The notes: generated from the sequence alone by a model not told the origin. 64,000 bases of DNA from Shinella zoogloeoides (GCF_030733845.1 NZ_CP132311.1:2173501-2237500), one strand, 5' to 3'. Counted from the stretch's first letter, positions 8,217-16,570 are shown. A program made the numbers and translations.

Positions 8217-9884
8217 TCAAGCATTGCCGATCTTCACGTAGCCGATGCCCTTCTTCTCGATCTCGTCGAACGAATCCTCGTAGCCCGCATCCGCATAGCG
8301 GATGACGCCGAGCGACGTGTCGTTCGTCAGAGCGTGCTCCAGCCGCTCCGCGCCGTCAGCCGTGCCGTCGGCGACCAGCGTCACGCCGCAGCTCGTCATG
8401 TAGCCTGCATAGCCGCCGCCGCCGGAATGGACGACGACGAGATCGGCCATGGAGGAGGAAAGCAGCATGGCGTCGAGCAGCGGCCAATCGGCGATGGCGT
8501 CCGAGCCGTCCTTCATGCGCTCCGTCATGATGTTGGGATGCGCCATCGCGCCGGCATCGAGATGGTCGCGCGAAAAGGCGATCGGCCCGTTCAGCTCGCC
8601 CGCCGCGACCAGCTTGTTGACCGCCAGCGCCAGCGCCGTGCGCTCGCCATGGCCGAGCCAGGCGATGCGTGCCGGCAGGCCCTCGAACGGCACATTCTCG
8701 CGCGCAAGCCGGATCCAGTTGGTGACGATGCGGTTGTCGGGGAACATCTCCAGCACGAGATCGTCGATGCGGGCGATGTCGCTCTCTTCGCCCGACAGCG
8801 CCATCCAGCGGAACGGGCCGATGGCGCGCGCGAAGAGCGGCCGCAGATAGGCCTCGGTGAAGATCGGGATGTCGAAGGCATTGTCGACGCCGCCTTCCCG
8901 CGCCTGGGTGCGGATGAGGTTGCCGTTGTCGAAGACTTCCGAACCCCTTTTCTGGAACTCCAGCATGGCCGAGACATGCTCGACGATGGAGGCGCGGCTC
9001 GCCGCCATCAACTGCCCCTGCCCGTCGTCGCGCAGGCCCTTCACCTGATCGAGGCTCATGCCCTTCGGCACGTAGCCGTAGACGAGGTCGTGCGCCGACG
9101 TCTGGTCGGTGACGATGTCGGGCACGATGCCGCGCCGGGCGATCTCCGGGTAGATTTCCGCCGCGTTGCCGACAAGGCCGATCGAGGTGGCGCGCTTTTC
9201 GTTCACCGCCTCATCGATCATCGAAAGCGCCGTATCGAGGTCCGGAGCGACATGTTCGAGATAGCCGACGGCCTTGCGGGCCGCCGCGCGCGCCGGGTCG
9301 ATATCGACGCAGAGGATCGCCGCGCCCGCCATACGGCCGGCAAGCGGCTGCGCACCACCCATGCCGCCAAGGCCGGCGGTCAGGATGAAGCGGCCGGCAA
9401 GGCTGCCATCGAAGCGCTTTTCCGCGATGCGCATGAAGATTTCATAGGTGCCCTGGATGACGCCCTGGCTGCCGATATACTGCCAGGCACCGGCCGTCAG
9501 CCCGCCCCAGCAGATCAGCCCCTTGCGCTGGAGCTCGTAGAACACCTCAGCCTTCGCCCACTGCCCGACGATGTTGCAGTTCGCCATGATGACCAGCGGC
9601 GCCTTCGCATGGGTCTTGAGCAGGCCGACCGGCTTGCCGGACTGGATGACCAGCGTCTGGTCCTCGTCCATCTCCGTGAGCGCCTTGACGATGGCTTTGT
9701 GCGCCGCCCAGTTGCGCGCCGCCTTGCCGAGCGCGGCATAGACGATGAGATTGTCCGGGTCCTCGCCGACCGACAGCACGTTTTCCAGCAGGCGCAGCAA
9801 CGCCTCCTGCCGCCAGCCTTTTGCGCGCAGCACCGGGCCGCTCGGGATCGGGTAGTTCGGGTGACGCGGGTTCGGTCTGGGCAT
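8217..9884 (-). CDS. Urocanase-family hydratase lacking the conserved Cys; thiourocanate hydratase candidate
   Basis: This 555-residue protein is full length for urocanate hydratase (HutU). It has the NAD-binding GLGGMGGAQP (171-180), TDQTSAHD (259-266) and SRDHLDAGAMA. It departs from HutU at the active site. The usual GLPARICW segment reads GLPARIAW, so the conserved Cys is Ala408, and the HHGGGVGMGFSQHSG region reads VHSGGGGYAGYMTSCG. HutU enzymes hydrate urocanate with tightly bound NAD. These changes, and an operon with no HutI or HutG, suggest a modified substrate such as thiourocanate. The start at 9884 has a GGAGAC site. A repeat separates it from the DUF917 gene. Confidence 0.85.
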   Translation of the reverse strand: MPRPNPRHPNYPIPSGPVLRAKGWRQEALLRLLENVLSVGEDPDNLIVYAALGKAARNWAAHKAIVKALTEMDEDQTLVIQSGKPVGLLKTHAKAPLVIMANCNIVGQWAKAEVFYELQRKGLICWGGLTAGAWQYIGSQGVIQGTYEIFMRIAEKRFDGSLAGRFILTAGLGGMGGAQPLAGRMAGAAILCVDIDPARAAARKAVGYLEHVAPDLDTALSMIDEAVNEKRATSIGLVGNAAEIYPEIARRGIVPDIVTDQTSAHDLVYGYVPKGMSLDQVKGLRDDGQGQLMAASRASIVEHVSAMLEFQKRGSEVFDNGNLIRTQAREGGVDNAFDIPIFTEAYLRPLFARAIGPFRWMALSGEESDIARIDDLVLEMFPDNRIVTNWIRLARENVPFEGLPARIAWLGHGERTALALAVNKLVAAGELNGPIAFSRDHLDAGAMAHPNIMTERMKDGSDAIADWPLLDAMLLSSSMADLVVVHSGGGGYAGYMTSCGVTLVADGTADGAERLEHALTNDTSLGVIRYADAGYEDSFDEIEKKGIGYVKIGNA

Positions 9885-9913
9885 GGTCGTCTCCTGTTCG
9901 TTTCGCGGGGCGC

Positions 9914-9976
9914 TGCCCCTCATCCGCCTGCCGGCACCTTCTCCCCGCAAGCGGGGAGAAGGTTAGGGTGAGGGGC
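9914..9976. repeat. Palindromic intergenic repeat, family B
   Basis: Left arm CCCCTCATCCGCCTGCCGGC, inner hairpin CTTCTCCCCGC-AA-GCGGGGAGAAG, then GGTTAGGGTGAGGGG. Related copies lie at 18574, 30060 and 34871. It sits between two genes of the same operon (DUF917 and urocanase-like). Confidence 0.75.
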
Positions 9977-9983
9977 AACGCAC

Positions 9984-11075
9984 TTAGCTGCCAAGCGCAT
10001 ACCGCGCCAGCTCGATCCCCATCGCCTTTTCCACGGACGGATAGACCGTCGGGTCGAGCACGCTGGAGGCGAGCGGAATGATCGTCTTGGGGACGTGCAG
10101 CACGAAGATCTTCATGCCGACTTCGAGCTGGCCGACGCTGAGCGGTTCGCCCTCCGGCGAGAGCGTGGTGATGACGTCGGGGAACGTGGCAAGGCGCCTG
10201 CCGTCTGCCGATTCCACCGCCATATATTCGTTCATGACATGCAGCACCGTCGCGCTGTCGCCCGTGCCGAGCGTCACCGTGCCGATGTCGAAGGCTTCCT
10301 TGGTATAGACCACCGACTTGTCGGTGATCGTGCCCTCGGAAAGGATCGAGCCGCCGGTCGTCTCGACGATGGCGTCGATGATCGCCGAACCGCCCCTGCC
10401 CTCGGCCGCGATGATCGCCTCGCCGAGCTTCAACGCGAGCGAGATGCCGCCGAGCGCCGCATTCTTGCGCACATAGCAGGCGCGCAGCGGGTTGCGGCAG
10501 GAGGCGATGAAGCCGCCGGACATGTCGGACGCCGTGCGCAGGATCGGCGAGACCTTCGCGGTCGCGCCGCGCACCACAAGCTCGATATAGCGGTTCTCCT
10601 CGCGGTTTCCGCCGACGGCCGTCTGGATCATCTGCTCGGGCGAGCCCGCCATGCCGATCGAACCCATGTCGCCGGTCGGATGCGCGCGCATGTCGCCGAC
10701 GGCATCCAGCACCTTGGTGCCGAGGATGGCCGACGGCAGCCAGCCGTTCAGCGTCGAGGACTTGCCGTTCTGCCCCACCATCAGCGCGGCGACCTTCTCG
10801 CCCAGCGCCTCCTGCAGAAGCTCCACCGCCTTCACATAGTCGACGCCGCGCATTTCCCAGGGCGTGGTCGAGGCCGGCGCGCCGATGGCCGCCGCCGTCG
10901 CCACCCAGTCGTCATCGGAAAGCTCGTCGATGGAGACCAGCTCCGGCTTGCCGATAGAGACCGCGGCATAGCCGAGCATGCGGCCATGGTCCGCCCAGCC
11001 GCCGCCGCCGGCCGCATAGACCGAGCCGCCCTTGACCGCGGCCTCGACGTCTTTTTCCTTTAGAATCCGGCCCAT
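9984..11075 (-). CDS. DUF917 family protein, possible thiohydantoin desulfurase
   Basis: This cytosolic protein of 363 residues matches the DUF917 family, whose members adjoin hydantoinase genes. Visible landmarks are YAAGGGGWADHGRMLG near residue 20-36, PTGDMGSIGMAGSPEQMIQ, and a C-terminal LSVGQLEVGMKIFVLHVPK. It starts at 11075, sharing one base with the stop of the carbamoylase gene (TGATG), so the two are coupled. If the operon degrades ergothioneine, the one step without an obvious enzyme is replacing sulfur by oxygen on thiohydantoin-propionate, and this protein is the candidate by elimination. That role is inference. Confidence 0.75.
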   Translation of the reverse strand: MGRILKEKDVEAAVKGGSVYAAGGGGWADHGRMLGYAAVSIGKPELVSIDELSDDDWVATAAAIGAPASTTPWEMRGVDYVKAVELLQEALGEKVAALMVGQNGKSSTLNGWLPSAILGTKVLDAVGDMRAHPTGDMGSIGMAGSPEQMIQTAVGGNREENRYIELVVRGATAKVSPILRTASDMSGGFIASCRNPLRACYVRKNAALGGISLALKLGEAIIAAEGRGGSAIIDAIVETTGGSILSEGTITDKSVVYTKEAFDIGTVTLGTGDSATVLHVMNEYMAVESADGRRLATFPDVITTLSPEGEPLSVGQLEVGMKIFVLHVPKTIIPLASSVLDPTVYPSVEKAMGIELARYALGS

Positions 11076-12352
11076 CAGGCGCCCTCCTGAATCACTTTTT
11101 GAAGTTTTCCGTCGAGTTGAATCACTGCGCTGAGAAGCACCGCCGCGCCGAGTGCGATGTCGTCCGTCTCGGCGAACTCTTCCGGCGCATGGCTGCGCCC
11201 GCCAAGGCACGGCACGAAGATCATCGCCGCCCGCGTCACCTTGGCCATGAAGGCCGTGTCGTGTCCGGCACCGGAGGCCATACGACGGTGACTCGCGCCC
11301 GCCGTCTCGCAGGCGGCGTCCAGCACGTCGAGCAGCAGCGCATCACCCGGCGTCGGCATGTTGTCGGAGATGCGGCGCGGCGGCGCGATGACGGTTCCCG
11401 TCTCGCGCGCGGTCTGCTCCGCCAGTTGCTCCACGGAGGCGGCGAAGACATCCATGGTCGTGCGCTCTTCCGCCCGCGCATCGATCAGCAGGCGCGCGCG
11501 GGAGGGAACCACATTGGCGGCGTTCGGCTCGATGGAGAACTCGCCCACCGTCGCGGTGAAATGCCCCGCCCCTTCGGAAAACGATTTCGCCAGCGCCTCG
11601 ATGCCCGTCACCAGCCGCGCCGCGGCGGCGAGCGCATCGGCCCGATTTCCCATCGGCGTCGTGCCGGCATGATCGGCCCGGCCCTCGACGACGATCTCGA
11701 TGCGCGTGATCCCGGCGATTGCAGTCACAACGCCGATGTCGCGCTTTTCCGTCTCCAGCACCGGCCCCTGCTCGATATGCAGTTCGAGGAAGGCCGCGAT
11801 ATCCTTGCGCGCCTCGGCGGCAATACGCGCGGGATCGCCGCCCGCGTCGCGAATGCCCTGTTCCAGCGTCAGGCCGCCGCTCTCGCGCGTCAGCCATTCC
11901 TGCGGCAAAACGCCGGCCATGCCGCGGCTGCCGATGCAGGAGACGCCGAAGATCGACACTTCCTCAGCAAGGAAATCGACCACTTCGAGATCGTGATCGA
12001 GTTCGATGCCCTGGTCCGACAGCGCGCGCGCCACCTCCAGCGCCACCGCGACGCCGGCAATGCCGTCGTAGCGACCGCCGTCCGGCACTGTGTCGGAATG
12101 CGAGCCGAGCATGATCGTGCCGAGGCCCGGCTTCCGGCCCGGCCGCCGGGCGACGAGATTGCCCGCCGCGTCGATGCGCGTCTCGAGCCCCGCGGCCTGA
12201 AACCTGTCGCGGAGAAAATCCCGCCCCGCCGGGAATTGAGCGGTGAAGGCACGCCGCGTATAGGGCCGGCCCGGCTCGGTGAGCCCGGCGAGCCCGTCGA
12301 TCACATCCCCGATACGGGCGGGATCGACCGGCAGGTTGCTTGCGCGGGCCAT
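11075..12352 (-). CDS. M20-family N-carbamoyl-amino-acid hydrolase
   Basis: This Zn-dependent amidohydrolase of 425 residues belongs to the hydantoinase/carbamoylase branch that includes allantoate amidohydrolase. Metal-site residues are in place: SHSDTVPDGGRYDG (His85 and Asp96), FLAEEVS (Glu130-131), LHIEQGPVLE (His192) and a late SGAGHD. The dimerisation region has ITRIEIVVEGRADHAGTTPMG. The likely reaction is N-carbamoyl-L-glutamate to glutamate, ammonia and CO2. The start at 12352 overlaps the upstream stop by one base, and the stop overlaps the DUF917 start, so three genes are translationally coupled. Confidence 0.88.
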   Translation of the reverse strand: MARASNLPVDPARIGDVIDGLAGLTEPGRPYTRRAFTAQFPAGRDFLRDRFQAAGLETRIDAAGNLVARRPGRKPGLGTIMLGSHSDTVPDGGRYDGIAGVAVALEVARALSDQGIELDHDLEVVDFLAEEVSIFGVSCIGSRGMAGVLPQEWLTRESGGLTLEQGIRDAGGDPARIAAEARKDIAAFLELHIEQGPVLETEKRDIGVVTAIAGITRIEIVVEGRADHAGTTPMGNRADALAAAARLVTGIEALAKSFSEGAGHFTATVGEFSIEPNAANVVPSRARLLIDARAEERTTMDVFAASVEQLAEQTARETGTVIAPPRRISDNMPTPGDALLLDVLDAACETAGASHRRMASGAGHDTAFMAKVTRAAMIFVPCLGGRSHAPEEFAETDDIALGAAVLLSAVIQLDGKLQKVIQEGA

Positions 12353-13731
12353 CAGCGCGCACCGGCGCAAACGAGCGTCGGCAACGGCCGCACGAAGGCG
12401 CCGGTGCCCGGCTCGGCAAGCACGTCCTTGCCGTCGAAAGCGAGCTTTCCGCGCAGCCAGGTCGCCGAGACGCGCCACGGCAGGCGAATGCCCTGATAGG
12501 GCGACCAGCCGACGACGTTGTGGCCGCTTTCCGCAGCGTCGTAGGTGTAGGGCTCAGGCGTCAGCACGGTGATGTCGGCATCCTTGCCGACCTCCAGCGC
12601 GCCCTTGACGTGATCCAGCCGGAAGTGGCGGGCGGGATTCAGTGTCATCAGCTCGGCGGCGCGCGTCAGCGGAATGCCGCGCTCCAGCGCGCCCTTGACG
12701 AAGAGCGGCACCATGACCTCCAGCCCCGGCACGCCCGATGCATTGGCCAGCATGTCCGGATTGGTCTTGCGGTCCTCCGACCAGCTTACATGGTCGGTGG
12801 AAACCAGCGTGACATTGCCCTCGGCGACATGCCGCCAGAGCTTTTCCACCTCGGCGCGCGGGCGGATCGGCGGATTGATCTTCGCCTTGCCGCCGAGCCG
12901 CGCGACGTCGTTCTCCTCGTCGAGCGTCAGGTAGTGGATGCAGCATTCGATGGTCGCGCGAAAACCCTGCGCCCGGTAGGCGCTCGCGATCTCGTAGCCA
13001 CGGCCGAGCGAGCAATGCACCACATGCGCCGGGCACCCGGTCTGCGCGCCCGTCTCGTAGATCTGGTTGGAGGCGAGCAGTTCCGTCAGCGGCGGGCGCG
13101 ACAGGCCGTGCGCGCGGTAATCCGTGATGCCGGCGGCCTTCACCTTGGCTATCGCCGCGCGCACCGCCTCGTCGTCCTCGTTGTGCACGCCGGCCGTCAG
13201 CCCGGTCGGCGCGATGGCGCGGAAGCAATCCTCCAGCAGCGCGGCGGGAATGCGCGGAAAACGCTTCGGGTCCGTGCCGAAGGTGGAGAACTTGAAGGCC
13301 GCGACGCCCGCCTCGACCATCTCGCCGATGCGCGCCGGCCCCTCCTCCGGGTCGACCGTGCCGTAGAGCGCGAAATCGACGCGCGCCTGCGGCGAAGCGT
13401 GGTCGACCTTGCGCTTCACGGCTTCCGCCGATGAGACGAGATTGCCCTCGTCATAGGGCATGTCGACGATGGTCGTCACGCCGCCGGCCGCGGCCGAGCG
13501 CGTCGACCAGAGGAAATCCTCCTGGTTCTTCTGCGACAGGGAATGGACCTGCGCATCGATGGCGCCCGGCAGGATCAGTGCGCCGGAAAGGTCGTGCCGT
13601 TCCCTGGCGGCCGGCATCACGCCCTGCCCGACATGCACCACCTTGCCGTCCCGAACCACGACATGGCCGCCTTCGACGATGCGGTCCGCAAGGACCACTG
13701 TGCCTTTGAGAACGAGATCGAAATCGGCCAT
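12352..13731 (-). CDS. Cyclic amidohydrolase (hydantoinase/dihydroorotase family) with H-to-Q metal-site change
   Basis: This 459-residue amidohydrolase would open a cyclic ureide such as hydantoin-5-propionate to N-carbamoylglutamate. The TIM-barrel metal centre is mostly intact: bridging Lys147 (AAFKFST), His183 (GVHNEDD), His239 (VVHCSLG) and Asp313 (STDHVSW). The first strand, however, reads DAQVHSLSQ (59-67), so the usual first His of the HxH pair is Gln61. A GGAG site stands seven bases before the ATG. It is the second gene of the lyase operon. Confidence 0.86.
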   Translation of the reverse strand: MADFDLVLKGTVVLADRIVEGGHVVVRDGKVVHVGQGVMPAARERHDLSGALILPGAIDAQVHSLSQKNQEDFLWSTRSAAAGGVTTIVDMPYDEGNLVSSAEAVKRKVDHASPQARVDFALYGTVDPEEGPARIGEMVEAGVAAFKFSTFGTDPKRFPRIPAALLEDCFRAIAPTGLTAGVHNEDDEAVRAAIAKVKAAGITDYRAHGLSRPPLTELLASNQIYETGAQTGCPAHVVHCSLGRGYEIASAYRAQGFRATIECCIHYLTLDEENDVARLGGKAKINPPIRPRAEVEKLWRHVAEGNVTLVSTDHVSWSEDRKTNPDMLANASGVPGLEVMVPLFVKGALERGIPLTRAAELMTLNPARHFRLDHVKGALEVGKDADITVLTPEPYTYDAAESGHNVVGWSPYQGIRLPWRVSATWLRGKLAFDGKDVLAEPGTGAFVRPLPTLVCAGAR

Positions 13732-13743
13732 TGCCTGTCTCCG

Positions 13744-15282
13744 TCAGGGCTTGAGGGCAAAGAAAGCGTCGAAATCCGCCATGGGCGCGGCCGCGACGAA
13801 GGCGGCAAGCGCCTCGGGGCTGGCAAGGTCGCGGTCGAGCGCCTCGATCTCGGCCGAAAGCGGCCGGTCCTTGCGGTAGAACGGGCTGATCGCCCGCGTG
13901 CGCTGGTAGGCGACAAGCGCTACCCCCTCGACATTGTCGCCGGCCAGGTCGATCGCCTGTGCGGACAGCATGGCTTCGAGCGCGGCGAGCTGGCGCAGGT
14001 CCCGCACCTGGCTTTCCATGCGCTCGACGATGAGCGGCAGGAAGGTCGCCTCCTCTTCCAGCCCGCCGGCGACGACGATGGACTGCGCCGAGATCGGCAC
14101 GGCCAGCGACTGGATGCGCATGTAGAGCTCGACGGCGAGCTTGAGGAGCGGCCCGAAGCCGGTCGCCGCCTCGCCGGGCGCGACGAGATTGACCGGCAGG
14201 TTGCGGCGAACGCCGTTGGCAAGCAGCACGCAGCGGTTCAGCACGTTGCGGGCGAGATGGGCAAAGCCGGTCTGTGCCGCCTCGACATAGAGCGTGGTCG
14301 ACAGCGGCAGCGAGCCGCCGGACGCCATGACGTGATTGTCCAGCACGACCGGATTGTCGTCCGACTGCGCCGTCGCCTCGACGATGCGCTCGGCCGCATT
14401 CATCAGCGTGTCGAGGCAGGCGCCGAAGACCTGCGCGGTCATGCGCAGGCTGAGCGGATCGTGGATCGCCGAGGGTTTGGGCCAATTGCCCGAGGCGGCC
14501 TGTGCCTCGAACCAGGTGCCGGCCAGCGCCTCGCCATGGGCGGAGAGCCGCGCGGCGACCCGCCACGGATCGGCCGAGGCGCCGAGCGCCAGCGAGGACA
14601 GCACGCCCGTCACCATGAGGTTGCGGATCGCCTTGGCCGCCTCGCGCACCACATTGGCGGCGGCGGCGTGCGAGATGGCGTTGACGCTGAGCGCAGCCAG
14701 CGCGTCGCGCGGCTGCATGCGGTAGGGGTTGAGGCCGGCGCGCTTCAGCGCTTCCGTCGCCGGCAGGCGTTCGCCGCCGTACCACGCCTCGCCCTCGCCG
14801 GTCAGCACCGCCGCGATCTGCCCCATCAGGCCGATATCGGCGCAGCCCATCGAACCATGGCGCCGCACGACCGGCACGACATCCTTTTCCAGCAGCGCCA
14901 GGAAGGCGTCGATCAGCTCCGGGCTGCAGCCCGAATAGCCGCCGAGCGCGGTGTTGATGCGGATGGCCATCGCCTTGCGCACGATCGGCAGGTTGAAAGG
15001 TTCGCCGGTGCCGAAATGATGCGCCTTGACGAGGTTGTTGTTGAATTCGAGCAGGTCGTCCGCCGTCCAGAGCTTGTCCTTCATCGAGCCGACGCCGGTA
15101 TTGGCGCCGTAGATCGGCAGGCCGGTGGCGAGGCGGTCGGTGATGACATGGCGCGCCGTATCGACACGCCCCATGCCGATCTCGCAGGCGACGGCGCGCC
15201 GCGTTCCCGCGCCGATCGCTTCGAGGGTCGCGAAGTCGAGCGGTTGACCGGTGAGATAGAGCATGTCGGCGGAAGCGAGCAT
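13744..15282 (-). CDS. HAL-family lyase without MIO tripeptide; ergothionase candidate
   Basis: This 512-residue protein has the histidine/phenylalanine ammonia-lyase fold: YGANTGVGS (58-66) with the conserved Tyr58, NLVKAHHFGTGEP and RINTALGGYSG. In true HAL the tripeptide ASG after GSVG forms the electrophilic MIO group. Here GSMG (143-146) is followed by CAD (147-149), so MIO cannot form. The QDxYSLR motif is HDPLSLR (274-280), losing another catalytic Tyr. A non-MIO elimination fits ergothionase, which expels trimethylamine from ergothioneine to leave thiourocanate. It is the first gene of the operon and diverges from a LysR gene. Confidence 0.82.
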   Translation of the reverse strand: MLASADMLYLTGQPLDFATLEAIGAGTRRAVACEIGMGRVDTARHVITDRLATGLPIYGANTGVGSMKDKLWTADDLLEFNNNLVKAHHFGTGEPFNLPIVRKAMAIRINTALGGYSGCSPELIDAFLALLEKDVVPVVRRHGSMGCADIGLMGQIAAVLTGEGEAWYGGERLPATEALKRAGLNPYRMQPRDALAALSVNAISHAAAANVVREAAKAIRNLMVTGVLSSLALGASADPWRVAARLSAHGEALAGTWFEAQAASGNWPKPSAIHDPLSLRMTAQVFGACLDTLMNAAERIVEATAQSDDNPVVLDNHVMASGGSLPLSTTLYVEAAQTGFAHLARNVLNRCVLLANGVRRNLPVNLVAPGEAATGFGPLLKLAVELYMRIQSLAVPISAQSIVVAGGLEEEATFLPLIVERMESQVRDLRQLAALEAMLSAQAIDLAGDNVEGVALVAYQRTRAISPFYRKDRPLSAEIEALDRDLASPEALAAFVAAAPMADFDAFFALKP

Positions 15283-15348
15283 TTTGGGAAAGCCTGTTTT
15301 TCAACGTGGATGTTATGCGGAACGCGCGCCGAGCGTATATCCCAAAAT
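15281..15348. promoter_or_regulatory. Divergent promoter region with 9-base inverted repeat
   Basis: The gap between the lyase and LysR genes holds ATTTTGGGA at 15281-15289 and its exact complement TCCCAAAAT at 15340-15348. The first arm includes the start of the lyase gene. The palindrome CCGTACGG follows at 15349-15356. LysR proteins bind such dyads in divergent promoters; the assignment is inferred. Confidence 0.35.
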
Positions 15349-15400
15349 CCGTACGGTTCATGCTACAAGCCGAACAGACGAGAAAACCCTAGGCCCCGCC

Positions 15401-16570
15401 ATGGATCTATCCACCCTTTGCCTTGTGCACAGCATTCTGGAGGAACGCGGCATCCGCAGGGCGGCCTCGGCGGCCGGCCGCCCGGCCTCCAGCGCCAGCG
15501 CCGCGCTTCGTCGTGTCGAGGCCGTGCTGTCCGTGCCGCTGGTGCGGCGCGACGGACAGGCCCTCGTGCCGACGCTCGACGCCGAGGGCCGCCTGCCGCG
15601 CTTTGCCGAGATCGCCCGCGCCGCCGCGGCGCTCACCGCGCTCGGCGATGCCTCGCGGGCGCCGCCCGCCATATCGCTCGCCGCCCTCGCCCGCTTCGTC
15701 ACGGCGGCGCGGGCCGGCAGCATCAACGCCGCGGCAAAAACCCTCGGCCTCGGCCAGCCGCAGCTCACGCGCCAGCTCAGCCATCTGGAGGAGGCGGTCG
15801 GCTGCAAGCTGCTCGCCCGTTCTGCGGCCGGCATAAGCTGCACGCCGGCGGGCCTGGAGGCCCTCGGCCTTGCCGAGCGTATCGGCGTGGCCTGGGATGC
15901 GCTTTCGGCCGCCGCCGCCGAGCGCTTCCGCCGCAGCGCCGCCACCTGGCGGCTCGGCACGGTCATTCCCTTCGGCCATGAAAGCGAGATCGCCGCCACG
16001 CTCGCCCGCCTTGCCGTCGAGTGGCGCGCGGTACGGCCCCGCCAGCCGCTCTTCCTGTCCTCCACCACGGCGGACGAGCTCGTCTCCGGCCTCAAGAACC
16101 GCCGGTTCGACCTGATCCTGCTCGACACCGACCACTATCCCGCCGAGTTCGAGGGCAGCCTGATCGGCCGCTCACAACTGGCGCTCGCCGCCCCGCGCAC
16201 CCTCGGCGAGGCCGGGCCGCAGGATTTGGCCGCCCTGCTGTGCCGCCATCCCATCGCCGTACCGAGCCCGCGCAGCGGCCTGCGGCAGATGACGGACCGC
16301 TTCCTGGAGGCGACGCTCTCCCCAGCCGAGCGGGCGCGGCTGACGCTGGTCGAGGTCGATTCGATCCCCGTTATCATCAACCTCGTGCTGGACCACGGCC
16401 ATCTCTCGGTCCTGCCCGAACATTCCGTCGCCAATATCAGCCCTCCGCCGACCTTGCTGCCGCTCGACCCGGCATACCAGCAATCGCTCAGCCTCGTCTG
16501 GCCGCGCGATGCCCTGTCGCGGCAGGCTGCCGAGACGATGATGCGGCTGCTTGGGAAAACTAGTTCTTAG
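15401..16570 (+). CDS. LysR-family regulator with two tandem HTH domains
   Basis: This 389-residue transcription factor has an unusual duplication. Residues 1-65 form one LysR winged helix (GIRRAASAAGRPASSASAAL, then LVRRDGQALVPT). Residues about 90-155 form a second (GSINAAAKTLGLGQPQLTRQ, then LLARSAAGISCTPAG). A LysR substrate-binding domain follows to the end. Standard LysR proteins have one HTH and about 300 residues. It diverges from the lyase operon and is its probable regulator. It overlaps the convergent GlxA-type gene by 11 bases. Confidence 0.85.
   Translation: MDLSTLCLVHSILEERGIRRAASAAGRPASSASAALRRVEAVLSVPLVRRDGQALVPTLDAEGRLPRFAEIARAAAALTALGDASRAPPAISLAALARFVTAARAGSINAAAKTLGLGQPQLTRQLSHLEEAVGCKLLARSAAGISCTPAGLEALGLAERIGVAWDALSAAAAERFRRSAATWRLGTVIPFGHESEIAATLARLAVEWRAVRPRQPLFLSSTTADELVSGLKNRRFDLILLDTDHYPAEFEGSLIGRSQLALAAPRTLGEAGPQDLAALLCRHPIAVPSPRSGLRQMTDRFLEATLSPAERARLTLVEVDSIPVIINLVLDHGHLSVLPEHSVANISPPPTLLPLDPAYQQSLSLVWPRDALSRQAAETMMRLLGKTSS

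Noticed and set aside
8217..15282. Classical histidine utilisation (hutH-hutU)
   Set aside because: The lyase lacks the MIO tripeptide, the hydratase lacks the conserved Cys, and hutI and hutG are replaced by hydantoinase and carbamoylase genes.
13543..15981. Very long open frame on the strand opposite the lyase gene (and similar ones opposite the urocanase-like and flavoprotein genes)
   Set aside because: Composition is Arg-, His- and Asp-rich with no domain, and each runs antisense to a gene with clear motifs. Such shadows are normal at this G+C content.
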